Assembly: GCA_026874595.1 (NCBI GenBank)
Contig: CM049320.1
Location: 32,772,214 to 32,836,213, forward strand
Length of the DNA: 64,000 nt
DNA from: Sipunculus nudus
Lineage: Eukaryota > Annelida > Sipuncula > Golfingiida > Sipunculidae
Direction: 5' to 3'
The position numbers and the translations under genes are program-made. Within the stretch, counting starts at the first letter, position 1. Each line of letters starts with the position of its first letter. The notes under the pieces were generated by a model. The model did not search any database. It was not told the origin of the DNA and saw only the letters and a list, made by a program, of their open reading frames with translations. This document shows positions 10,504-22,224 of the stretch, piece by piece.

Positions 10504-10551
10504 GGCGTAACAAACATATATATATATATGTGTGTGTATATATGTTACGCC
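10504..10551. repeat. GGCGTAAC hairpin around a TA/TG microsatellite
   Basis: GGCGTAAC (10504-10511) and GTTACGCC (10544-10551) form an 8-bp stem whose interior is a (TA)n(TG)n tract that can itself pair partly. It marks the left edge of the element-like region that follows. Confidence 0.85.
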
Positions 10552-11090
10552 GGGCTAATCACTATAGACAGTCATTGCCGGGCGGCGGAGTTCTTGTTAG
10601 AAGAACATATAACAAATGCGGACAACACAACAATTCTTTTATTCCCTCGGTGTGTATATACATAGTGCGGTGCAGGTCTGACCTGCAAAGACAAAGGACT
10701 GCTGGTAATACACAGTACACACGTCCACTCCGGGCACGTGCATGAGGTGTTCTGCTATATATATCTTAATATACACTAATATATTTTACGTAATACGGTA
10801 AGAGCAGTTAATATTCTTACGGTACACAATTATAGGATAGCACGTGAATGCCTAGGATACACTGTTTATTATAGTTATTCCAGAAATATTATCACGTGAG
10901 ACACCATACATGTACGGAAAACAGGAATATTTAGGATAAACCCAATAATGTTATAACAAGGAATACTGCTTATTCACACCAATATTTCAATACATATTTA
11001 GATATAATTAAACGTACCTGCAAAGACAAAGGACTGCCGGTAATACACAGTGCACACGTCCACTCCTGGCACGTGCATATATATATATGA
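10543..11090. mobile_element. Element-like region with a 63-bp direct repeat pair
   Basis: Positions 10681-10743 and 11016-11078 match at about 60 of 63 bases (ACCTGCAAAGACAAAGGACT at the start, GCACGTGCAT at the end), offset 335. Four CACGTG sites lie at 10735, 10841, 10893 and 11070, two of them inside the direct repeats. The region starts with TGTTACGCC, the right arm of the preceding hairpin. Terminal direct repeats could mean a tiny LTR-type element or a partly deleted tandem repeat. I found no primer-binding site or target duplication, so the class is open. Confidence 0.5.
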
Positions 11091-12948
11091 GATGGTAAGA
11101 TGTCGTCTCTGTTTATAAGAAACAGTTTTCAGCTGAGTGTCATGACCCATGGGCATGTTGTTTATCACCATGAGAGAGAACCTTCACATTTTATATATTA
11201 CTGCATCACACAGTGCCTTAAGATGTTCCTCGTGTTCCATCAATACGATAAAAAATGTCACCATGGGAACCAGAGGAGGATGGACTATAATTGAAGATGG
11301 TTCCCAAAGCATTGTGAGAAGGAACATAACACTGTGAATATGGCATTCTTTGCTCTTTGTCTGCGGAGACCTTGGCAAAAGCCTCGGAGACCTAAATAGC
11401 TTAAGAGTTATTGATGGATTCTGCCAGACCTGAGATGGTAGGAATAAACCAGATTTATCAGATCTTGTGATGTGAAGTGCTTGGACGGTGAAGGACCCTG
11501 TTTTTATGCATTTTCTTTAAGATCCCCTGTCTGTGGGAATTAAGTTTATGTAGAAAACCCCTTAAGAATCCCAAGAAAGCATTGAAGAATGTTTTCTGTG
11601 ATATGTTTATATTTTATCAAGGACACAGGGAGGATGTGGGGCCTGGTTATATTGCCTGTTCATCAGGTAAGGAATGAAGAAACCAATGAATCCAGCATTG
11701 GTTGCAGAGTGTTTTATGTGGAAAGCACCAAATATTAACAGTTGGGATGATAACCCATATCCACATTTAATATAACAATATCTGACAGCTGCAATAAATG
11801 TATCGTTAATTTCCTTATTAGCATGATATCATTATATGCATTTTTGTTCACAGTTGTGGTACACAAAGATGCCTTTTAAGGATTATTATCTTAATATGTC
11901 ATAATCAGGGTTTTCTGAGTTCAGAAAATCATTAATTTCCATGGACAACATTTATTTTAATGAATTGCAAGTAATTTTACAAAGAAGTAATCATTATAAT
12001 ATAGGTATTGGCCTGTTCAAAATGATGGTGTTAAACTGACAGAACCTATTTCTCCGAAAACTCTTTGGATTTGCCTGGTTATAGGTTGTCTCAGACACCT
12101 GATAGAAAGTACTAACATTGTACTATTGTGTGAAGTACTATTGTGATATGAAAAAGTGGTCATTATTTCAAGGTGGTCAGTATACTGAAATGGTCCTTAT
12201 AAGTGAGGATTTACTTTACTTCATTGTGAAATAAACATTGATCATAACTAAAAAGTTGTTTCTTTTATAATCATTTGCATTTGTTTATAATAATTCATAA
12301 TTCATCTCATGCCAGGACACAGGAGCACTCAAATTTACCAGTTTAAAGTAAGAGGTTAGGGGTCCCTGGAATGTCAGGAAAAAGTTGTGAAATATTGTTT
12401 TTAAATTAAGCCAAAGTATGACTTCTGAATAAATGCACAGAAAATCAGACAAGGAAGAAATGTGGTATTGGAAAATTAATACACTCTCTACATGTTATTA
12501 GGTGAAAATTCAAAATTATGATGGGTCAACCTCTTAGCTTTTAGAGGGTGATTATATAGTTCTGTAGTCTCTGTATATATTTGTGAGGTGTTGAAATGGA
12601 ATTTATGGTTGAATGGTGTTTACAATAATTCAGTCTCGACACAGGTGCCAATATTGAGGATAAAATCTTTTATGAATGCCATGTATTCATGAACCTTTTA
12701 TATGCAACAGGGAAAGGTAATTCCCTGCATTTTTCCTTTGAATATCAAAATGTCAGCTGTCTGGTCTGTGGTAGCCACTAGCCACCAGGGAAATTAGAGC
12801 TTTCCTTTCCTTTGAACTTGGCGTCAACATAGCACTAGATTTGTAGTCTGTGCATGCAGTTTCTCAGACATAACACAAATTAAATAATGAATTTTCTTCG
12901 CAAGAAAGAAAACAATGGCAGTAAGGAGTAATATTAGTTAAGATTATT
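11091..12948. other. Unique non-coding stretch with one dispersed motif
   Basis: No gene is supportable. CAGCTGAGTGTCATGACCCA at 11130, extending 34 bases to 11163, matches 26,916-26,949 at about 27 of 34 positions, so it is a short dispersed motif. Nothing else stands out. Confidence 0.5.
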
Positions 12949-13319
12949 GTCCCCCTCTTTTACGGAACAGGGGATGTTGATTTTGGTTTGTCTGTCTGTC
13001 TGTCTATCTGTCCATCAGGTTTTCATTTCCGTGCGATATCTTCCCTAAATATTATCTGATTTCATTCAAATTTTGGTCAGTGATTGCTCTCATGCATACC
13101 TTGGAAGGGATTGGTTTTGGAGTGTCTGTCTGAATTTTTTTTTTCACCAGCTCCAAAACAAACAAGAAATTTCCTTTTTGTTCCCAATTCACAACAAAGG
13201 TATGACATGTGGAGACATCTTCAGGGGACAGTGAGAACTAAAAAAGAGGCAATGTGACATGTGGAGACATTTTCAGGGGAAAATCAAAACTAAAACAATA
13301 CAAGGCAAAAGGGGGACAA
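12949..13319 (+). mobile_element. CTGT-rich dispersed element, short copy with inverted ends
   Basis: The left end TTGTCCCCCTCTTTT and the right end GCAAAAGGGGGACAA are inverted copies of each other. Behind the left end come a CCCCT/AGGGG stem, a (CTGT)n tract, and the body GCGATATCTTCCCTAAATAT and GATTTCATTCAAATTTTGG, shared with 5319-6090. Near the right end a 52-bp unit starting GACATGTGGAGACAT is repeated at 13,204 and 13,256. It has no coding capacity and no clear target duplication. This copy gives the best boundaries for the family. Confidence 0.7.
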
Positions 13320-15660
13320 CTAGAGGTGGAAGGAAGGGACATAAATTCCATGAATTTGCTCGTTTGTTTTTAAATTGTTGGTGGAGCATGGTGGCCACAA
13401 GATGGTGGGTTCATGATCCTTTCTGATTGCCTTCTCACACTGCAGACTCAGACTCACAAGAGTTCAACTCAGCTGTTCAGGGATTGCTGGAGTCAAAATC
13501 ACAATGCACTAGGGCTTCTAAATACACCAGCAGCGTAGGTATAGATGTAGTGAAAAGGACAATATAGTAAATTCATTGTGTTGGATAAGAATTGTTTCAA
13601 GATATATTACATAAACCTGGGTGTTTTTTGGTAAGGACTTAATGGAATAAGTAATATTTTGTAAGCATGTGGATGTGGAATGTAAACAGAAGGTGTAAAA
13701 TTTCCTTGAAACAAATTTGGTAAAAACATTTTGAAGTTTGACAATTAAGACAAGGATTCCTGGCTGTCCCACATTGGCCAAACAGATGAGATTCATTTCT
13801 AGTAGAAATGACCTGGTTGAAGGGTGACTGCCTTCTGTGCCAAGACACCTGACCAAGGTCTTCACCACAAGTGTGTGCTCTCTCCACTCAGGAGTCAAAG
13901 GGTACTTGTCATGGGTGCAAGCAGATGTAGAACAAAATAACCTTCTGGCACCCATTATAGCTGCTGGTTTTGTATACTGCCCAGGGAGCAGAGAAAAGCT
14001 ACAAGAATGAACAGGCCCAAAAGACCAGGTGGGTCAAGTGTAAAGTCGGATGAGACTCTCATCATGGGTGAAATCAGATGAGGAACCAAACCTTTGGAAC
14101 AAAAGTGAGAAAATCTTCTGTGAAGCAATAAATCTTGGCTCTTCTTAATCCACAGTGTTCGTCTTGTACACCTTCAGTGCTGAACTTTGTTAAAGTGTTA
14201 TGTAGATTGGTAACAGTCATTTTATCCATTGATGTCACTGCCATTGTGTCATTATAAATGTTGTCCTGTTGGTGATAACCATCACTAGTTATTTGAACTT
14301 GGTATTCCAATTGAGTTGAGTACAAACACAACTGTTTTGGTAATCTCATAATAGAACTCCATTAAATCATGTTCCACTAAGTTTTAAAATTATTTGGGTT
14401 AACATATTCAGATGTGTCATCATTAATTTACACACTTCCATGTCAGGTCACCAAGCATATTCTGTTAAAATGACAAAAGTTAAGAGTCAGTGAATATACA
14501 TATATCTATGTCATGTCATTTGAACAAAACCTTTCTGTATTGTGCTCTTTGGAGAGGGACGGACCACCTCTAGCTGGGGACTGCAGGGCCTCAGCGGAGA
14601 CTGGCCCAGACCTCTATGCTAGGAATAAAGACTTCCTATGATCATACTTGTCATGGAACATGGTCTACCACACATTGATCAGTGACTGCCTGTGGTATGA
14701 GTAGGACCACCTGGATCCAACTACAAATCAATAGAAAATTTTATTGGTGATAGATGTTATGTGATTGGGGTACTTATTTGTCACCATAAATTGACGCTCT
14801 TAATACAACATTTCTCAAAAGTCATCTAATCAGGCTTAAATACATATTGCAAGTGTTGATGTGTGTTTACACATGTACACAATTAGAAATATACCTGCAT
14901 TGGGTGCCATCAGTGGGGCAAAACTTAAACACAGTGGATCAGAATAGGATATGTAATTGTTTGGAGTGAGGAGAGCTTCTATAAGTATTAAATTCATCGT
15001 TGATCCAGTTGTTAATGGAATGTAATTTTTAACTTGCATGAACATGTCTCCAGGCAAGATAGGCTACCACCACGTAGTGCTGATGCCTGGCGTAATATTT
15101 TTGCCGTGAGAGAAGAAACAAATTGATACTTCTGAAAAGTGTTCTGGCTTTTAAATGATCTTTTATGTGCAGAGGTTTTAGTTCTCTCAGGACTGCGATG
15201 ATCTAATGTCTATCATGACAGACACAAAAGCAGATCGTATTGATTTACTTCTTGTTCCTGATAGAAAAGCTGTTTCCTTGAAAGGGTTCATGTTTTGAGG
15301 GTATAATTCATCATAGTCACTGAACATTATCAACTGCTGTTGCTATGGCAATTGTCAGCTTAGTGACAGATATTGAGAACCTTATTGTCTGATAAAGGTT
15401 TTCTGGGTTTCTTTCCTGTCTGTGCCATTTTAACCAATGAGGGTATCAGGAGACCAAACTGACCAGCTTGGTGTTATAAAACCGTCAAATATAAAAAATT
15501 TATCTATTGGCTTTTCCTTATCAGGAAGCAGTGATGGAGTTTATAAGCATCCATTTCAGGTAAGATTTTAGCAACAATGAAGTCCATGAAAGGCTGAGCT
15601 AGAGAAAAACCACCAAAATCTAGTGGGCTGAAGCAAACTCTTTAATTCTTTAAAAAATCA
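13320..15660. other. Unique non-coding stretch
   Basis: The 145-codon minus-strand open frame at 13,518-13,955 is the longest here, but it has no recognisable domain. Its C-terminal half is typical translated AT-rich DNA. No RNA gene or repeat was recognised. Confidence 0.45.
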
Positions 15661-15664
15661 GGGT

Positions 15665-18600
15665 CAGTTGTACAGAGTAATATCTATCTTAGAGAGCCAG
15701 TTGTAGAATGTAATGTGAGTCATCTCCAATCAGGAGAGTCAGTTGAAAACTGTAATCTGAGTCATCTCCATCATTGAGAGTCAGTTGTACATTGTAATCC
15801 GCATCATTTGCATCACAGAGAGTCAGTTGTACACTAATCTGAGTCATTTCCATCATTGAGAGTCAGTTGTACACTGTAATCTGAGTCATCTCCATCATGG
15901 ACAGTCAGTTGAACCCTAATCTGAGTCATCTCCATTATGGAGAGTCAGTTGTAGACTGTAATCCTAGTCATCTCCATCATGGACAGTCAGTTGAACCCTA
16001 ATCTGAGTTATCTCCATCATGGAGAGTCAGTTGTAGACTGGAATCTGAGTCATCTCCATCATGGAGAGTCAGTTGTAGACTGTAATCCTAGTCATCTCCA
16101 ATCAGGAGTCAGTGGAACACTGTAATTTGAGTCATTTCAGTCATAGAGAGTCAGTTGTAGACTGTATTCTGAGTCATCTCCATCTTGGAGAGTCAGTTGA
16201 ACTCTGTAATCCGAATCATTTGCATCACAGAGAGTCAGTTGTACACTGTAATCTGAGTCATCTCTATCATTGAGAGTCAGTTGTTGACTGCAATCTGAGT
16301 CATTTCCATCATTGAGAGTCAGTTGAACACTGTAATATGAATCATTTGCATCACGGAGTCAGTTGTAGACTGTAATCTGAGTCATCTCCATCATTGAGAG
16401 TCAGTTGTAGGCTGTAATCTGAGTCATCTCCATCATTGAGAGTCAGTTAAACACTGTAATCTGAGTCATCTCCATCATGGAGAGTCAGTTGAACACTAAT
16501 CTGAGTCATCTCCATTTTAGAGAGTCAGTTGTAGACTGTAATCAAGTCTCCATCATTGAGAGTCAGTTGACCACTAATCTGAGTCATCTCCATTATAGAA
16601 AGTCAGTTGTAGACTGTAATCTGAGTCATCTCCATCATTGAGAGTCAGTTGTAGACTGTAATCTGAGTCATCTCTCTCATTGAGAGTCAGTTGTAGACTG
16701 TAATCTGAGTCATTTCCATCATGTAGAGTAAGTTGTTCACTGTAATCTGAGCCATCTCCATCATTGAGAGTCAGTTGTAGACTGTAATCTGAGTCATCTC
16801 CATCATTGAGAGTCAGTTGTAGACTGTAATCTGAGTCATCTCCATCACTGAGAGTCAGTTGTAGACTGTAATCTGAGTCATCTCCATCATTGAGAGTCAG
16901 TTGTAGACTGTAATCTGAGTCATCTCCCTCATTCAGAGTCAGTTTTAGACTGTAATCTGAGTTATCTCCATCATTGAGAGTCAGTTGTAGACTGTAATCT
17001 GAGTCATCTCCATCATTGAGAGTCAGTTGTAGACTGTAATCTGAGTCATCTCCCTCATTGAGAGTCAGTTGTAGACTGTAATCTGAGTCATCTCCATCAT
17101 TGAGAGTCAGTTGTAGACTGTAATCTGAGTCATCTCCCTCATTGAGAGTCAGTTGTAGACTGTAATCTGAGTCATCTCCATCATTGAGAGTCAGTTGTAG
17201 ACTGTAATCTGAGTCATCTCTATCATTGAGAGTCAGTTGTAGACTGTAGTTTGAGTCATTTCCATCATTGAGAGTCAGTTGTAGACTGTAATCTGAGTCA
17301 TCTCCATCATTGAGAGTCAGTTGTAGACTGTAATCTGAGTCATCTCCCTCATTGAGAGTCAGTTGTAGACTGTAATCTGAGTCATCTCCATCATTTAGAG
17401 TCAGTTGTAGACTGTAATCCGAGTCATCTCCCTCATTGAGAGTCAGTTGTAGACTGTAATCTGAGTCATCTCCATCATTGAGAGTCAGTTGAACACTGTA
17501 ATCTGAGTCATTTCCATCATTGAGAGTCAGTTGAACACTAATCTGAGTCATCTCCTCCATTGAGAGTCAGTTGTAGACTGTAATCTGAGTCATCTCCATC
17601 ATTGAGAGTCAGTTGTAGACTGTAATCTGAGTCATCTCCATCATTGAGAGTCAGTTGTAGACTGTAATCTGAGTCATTTCCATCATTGAGAGTCAGTTGT
17701 AGACTGTAATCTGAGTCATCTCCATCATGTAGAGTCAGTTGTAGACTGTAATCTGAGTCATCTCCATCATTGAGAGTCAGTTGTAGACTGTAATCTGAGT
17801 CATCTCCCTCATTGAGAGACAGTTGTAGACTGTAATCTGAGTCATTTCCATTATGTAGAGTAAGTTATTCACTGTAATCTGAGCCATCTCCATCATGTAG
17901 AGTCAGTTATACACTATAATATGAGTCATCTCCATGATGGAGAGTCAGTTGTACACTGTAATCTGAGTCATCTTCATCATTCAGAGTCAGTTGAAGACTG
18001 TAATCTGAGTCATTTCCATCATTGAGAGTCAGTTGAACACTAATCTGAGTCATCTCCATCATTGAGAGTCAGTTGTAGAGTGTAATCTGAGTCATCTCCC
18101 TCATTGAGAGTCAGTTGTAGACTGTAATCTGAGTCATTTCCATCATGTAGAGTAAGTTGTTCACTGTAATCTGAGCCATCTCCATCATGTAGAGTCAGTT
18201 ATACACTATAATGTGAGTCATCTCCATGATGGAGAGTCAGTTGTACACTGTAATCTGAGTCATCTCCATGATGGAGAGTCAGTTGTAGACTGTAATCTGA
18301 GTCATCTTCATCATGGAGAGTCAGTTGTAGACTGTAATCTGAGTCATTTCCATCATTGAGAGTCAGTTGAACACTAATCTGAGTCATCTCCATCATTGAG
18401 AGTCAGTTGTATACTGTAATCTGAGTCATCTCCATCATTGAGAGTCAGTTGTAGACTGTAATCTGAGTCATCTCCATCATTGAGAGTCAGTTGTAGACTG
18501 TAATCTGAGTCATCTCCCTCATTCAGAGTCAGTTGTAGACTGTAATCTGAGTCATCTCCCTCATTGAGAGTCAGTTGTAGACTGTAATCTGAGTCATCTC

Positions 18601-19250
18601 CATCATTGAGAGTCAGTTGTAGACTGTAATCTGAGTCATCTCCATCATGTAGAGTAAGTTGTTCACTGTAATCTGAGCCATCTCCATCATGTAGAGTCAG
18701 TTATACACTATAATGTGAGTCATCTCCATGATGGAGAGTCAGTTGTACACTGTAATCTGAGTCATCTTCATCATGGAGAGTCAGTTGAAAAATGTAATCT
18801 GAATCATCTCCATTGAGAGTCAGTTATAGATGATAATTTGAGTCATCTCTACCATGAAGAGCCAATTGTTAGAGGGGATCCAGGATTTTGGAAAAGGAGC
18901 GGTCCAACGCAGGAGGAGTAATAACAAAACCAAAAAATGTCCTCAGGTCTGGAAAAGAGGGGGGGGGGGTTCCAGGTCCCAAAAATTGGCCTTTAACCCT
19001 TTAAAAAATGGACCCATCCCCTGGATTTGCTTTTGGTTGTAGACTGTAATCTGAGTCATCGCCATCAAGGTGAGTCAGTAGTATACTGTAACATGCGTTC
19101 AGCCATCTTGCAGAGTCAGTTGTAAACTGTAATGAGTGTAATCCAAGTCATTTCAGTCACAGAGAGTCAGTTGTAGTCTGTAATCTGAGTCATCTCCATC
19201 ATGTAGAATCAGTGTAAATTTCCATCTTGTATTTAAGTTTAACACTGTAG
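15665..19250 (-). repeat. 42-bp minisatellite array (about 80 copies)
   Basis: The unit, in the form GAGTCAGTTGTAGACTGTAA plus TCTGAGTCATCTCCATCATT and two more bases, repeats head to tail. Because 42 is 14 codons and the consensus lacks a stop on the minus strand, long open frames arise. The longest, 328 codons at 16,574-17,560, encodes the repeat LQLTLNDGDDSDYS. Many units elsewhere lose 2 bp (ACACTAATC for ACTGTAATC), which breaks frame. Unit-to-unit differences mostly change the amino acid (D/E, D/N, G/R). Both facts argue against selection for a protein. The array decays at both ends and is interrupted at 18,873-19,034. Confidence 0.95.
18873..19034. mobile_element. ~162-bp insertion inside the 42-bp minisatellite
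   Basis: The repeat phase stops after CCAATTGTTAG and resumes at GGTTGTAGACTG. The sequence between is unrelated and includes an 11-12 base G run near 18,959. TTGTTAG on the left and TTGTAG on the right could be an eroded target duplication. Short GGGGATCC and ATCCCCTGG motifs occur near the ends but do not form clean terminal repeats. Confidence 0.6.
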
Positions 19251-20300
19251 TTTAAGTCATTTTCATGCAGTATAACAACTTTTGAAACTGAACAAAACTG
19301 TTCAATATTTGTATCCCTTTACTGGATGTAACATCATAAAGTACAAGTTTAATATAAATTCATACATATTATAATCTGAAAAAATATTAATTAATGTGGA
19401 ATTAATTACTAGTTAAGGAGAACAGGTGGCTCAGAATAAGCTTCACAGATGCAGAAAGATGACCAAGCAAACCTTTATAATTTGAGTAAGCTATGGCCAT
19501 GAGCATTTAAGCATTTCAACTTGTAGTTGTATCCACTCAAAAGTGCTTGCTTTGCAAATACTTTTCATCCCATAGATCTTAACCCCACAATAACTTGTGA
19601 AATCAATAGTGTAATGGCCACTGATGGAGCGGCACTATAGGTTCTTGAGAATGTCCACTCAGCAAGAATGGCCACTCTGTTAGCGGGGGTTGGTCAAGTG
19701 TATACCGCAGATCAGTTATTCCAACACAATAAGGGCTATTTAAGAGAAAGTTACAAGTGCTCAGCTGTTGACAAATGAACATTGATTGCTCCCTGACACC
19801 TCAGAGAGTTGTGTACATAGTGTAATAGCTGTCATTAATGGCCCCCACTCTGTCACAATACATACCCCCAGACCACTAAAATACCAAGAGAAGTATCCAG
19901 CTAAACACTGAGAAAAACAAACATTTCACCTGGATAAATGCTTTAAAATGCCCAATCACCTTCCTTCCTTTTGAAAAAGAATTTATGTGATTTCATGCTT
20001 TCTCTTTGTATATATTAATGATCAAGGGTAATTTTGAATGAATGATCTTGTTTCTTAACAGTGTGTTTGTAAACAGAGCAATGTTGACTAATAGGAAAAA
20101 CATGTAACCTACGGTGGTAGGTTGCATATATGCGGCGGTAGAAAGGTCCCTTGTTGCAAAACACCATTTGCAAAGCCCTGGCTTATCTGACTTGCTGTCA
20201 GATGCCCTTGTTGAATTTGTTTTGATTATTTTGGCGGGCCCCCACATTTTATTAACAAGTTGTTATAAACAAAACAAATAGCCTGTGTGAGGTGGTATCT
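19251..20300. other. Unique non-coding stretch
   Basis: No gene, RNA gene or repeat is seen. Confidence 0.5.
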
Positions 20301-20308
20301 ACATTTTT

Positions 20309-21484
20309 ATGCCCCCGCCACCAAGTGGCCGGGGCATATAGTTTTACCCATGTCCGTCATTCTGTCCTTCCGTCATTCCGAAATCAAACAGTTGTACGGA
20401 CTTTTTTCGCAATGCCTGCAGATATTGGCCTGATTTTTGGTGTGTGGGCAGATATAGACCAGTTACAGATCGAGTTCGCGTGTTGTCCCAGTTGACCTAC
20501 TTTTGAATGTTTTACGGCTCCTAAACTTAGAAAATTTCATGAAAAATAGAAATTTTCATGACAAATACACATGTACGGATGTTTTTTCGCAATGCCTGCA
20601 GATATTGGCCTGATTTTTTGTGTGTTGCTTGGTAATGACCAGTTACAGATTGAGTTCGCGTTTCGTCCTGGTTGACCTACTTTTGAACGTTTTACACCTC
20701 CTTAACTTAGAAAATTTCATGAAAAATATAAATTTTCATGACAAATACACTTGTACAGACTTTTCTTTGCAATACCTGCAGATATTGGCCTGAATTTTGG
20801 TGTGTGGGCAGATAATGACCAGTTACAGATCGAGTTTACGTTTTGTCCCAGTTGACCTACTTTTGACTGTTTGACGGTGCTCTTACATAGAAAATTTCAT
20901 AAAAAAGTGCACATGTATGGACTTTTTCGCAGTGCCTGCAGATGGGGGCCTGATTTTTGGTGTGTAGGCAGATAATGACCAATTACAGATCGAGTTCTTT
21001 TGTCCCAGTTGACCTACTTTTGACCATTTGACTGCTCCTGAACATAGAAAGTTTCATGAAAAATAGAAATTTTCATAACAAATGCATATGTACTGACTTT
21101 TTTTCCTCAATGCCTGCAGATACCACCCTGATTTTTTATGTGTGGGCAGATAATGACAGTTACAGATCGAGTTCGTGATTTGTCCCGGTTGACCTACTTT
21201 TGGTTGTTTTACGGCTCCTAAACATAGAAAATTTCATGAAAGACAGAAATTTTTATAGAAAATGCACATGTATGGACTTTTTTTTTCACAATGCCTGCAT
21301 ATACTGGCATGATTTTTGGTGTGTTGCTTGATAATGACCTATTACAGATCGAGTTTGCATTTTGCCCTTGTTGACCTACTTTTGACCATACGACACCTCC
21401 TGAACTTAAAAAATTTTTCAAAATTTTACAAATGTTTCTAATATGCCCCAGGGGGGGGCATTCATGTCGTTCCGACACATATAG
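20309..21484 (+). mobile_element. Dispersed element with ATGCCCC stem-loops and six internal repeats
   Basis: The left end carries a stem ATGCCCCCGCC / GGCCGGGGCAT (20,309-20,337, one mismatch), followed by GTCCGTCATTCTGTCCTTCC. The right end carries ATGCCCC / GGGGCAT (21,443-21,461). Between them the phrase GATATTGGCCTGATTTTTGG or a variant recurs at about 20,423, 20,600, 20,782, 20,940, 21,118 and 21,299. Each is followed by CAGTTACAGATCGAGTT, GTTGACCTACTTTTGA and AAATTTCATGAAAA, so the units are 158-182 bp. No coding capacity is present. Similar GCCCC-stem, CCGT-rich repeats are, to my knowledge, common in bivalve DNA. Confidence 0.75.
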
Positions 21485-22224
21485 TCTATCCTATTTTATA
21501 AAAGCTCCAAGGGATTACCATTAGTTTATAAAGGTCAGATAATGATTGGGCCCCTTTAACTGAGGCCATGTGAAAAAAAATATAGGTTTCATATTTTGTA
21601 GATCCGAGTTTCTGCTGTTAAATAAGCACATTAAAAATGTGAAATTAAAGCACTTTTAAAAATTAAAAAAAATGATTAACGATGAAAAAGCAGAGAAGAG
21701 AATTCTCTTAAGGCATGAGATTTGATTTTCTCACATTTTAAAAAATCTACGCATTTTAAATTAGAAATACATGTAAAGTACATTAAAATGTGAATTTTGG
21801 TGTAATTCATGTTTCAGAGAAAATTAGGCGAGTGCGCTGTGGAGCAATTTGTTGTAAAGCAGGTTCCATTCTGTTAGATACTTGGGGAGTCATGCAAAGA
21901 AAATTTATTAAATAATAATATGATTAAAAGAAAAGTTTGAACCATGTGGTAAGAAGTTAGGGCTAGCCTGTTGGTCAAGAAATGAATGCATGACTTAATA
22001 GTTTACATCTGGTAGCTTTATCATCATCTGATAGACTGCCTCATCTATTTTTTCTCATTAACCAAATTATATTTGATCAAGTATGGTTTCATTTAGTAAT
22101 ATTTCATACCTTTTATCATACCTAAGAAATCAATAAAATATCTGCGAAAGTTTAAACTTTCATAGCCTTTATAGTTTGTTATTGAAATTCTTATTAGAAC
22201 AGGAGTTAAAACTGACATTTAGGA
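21485..22224. other. Unique AT-rich stretch
   Basis: No gene or repeat is supportable. Confidence 0.5.

Noticed and set aside
10681-11078. Complete LTR retrotransposon
   Set aside because: The 63-bp direct repeats are short. No primer-binding site, polypurine tract or gag-pol coding was seen, and no target duplication.
13518-13955. 145-codon minus-strand gene
   Set aside because: No domain is recognised, composition in the second half is typical of translated AT-rich DNA, and there is no supporting splice or start context.
16574-17560. 328-residue acidic repeat protein
   Set aside because: It is explained by a stop-free 42-bp unit. Adjacent units carry frame-breaking 2-bp losses, and variation is mostly non-synonymous.
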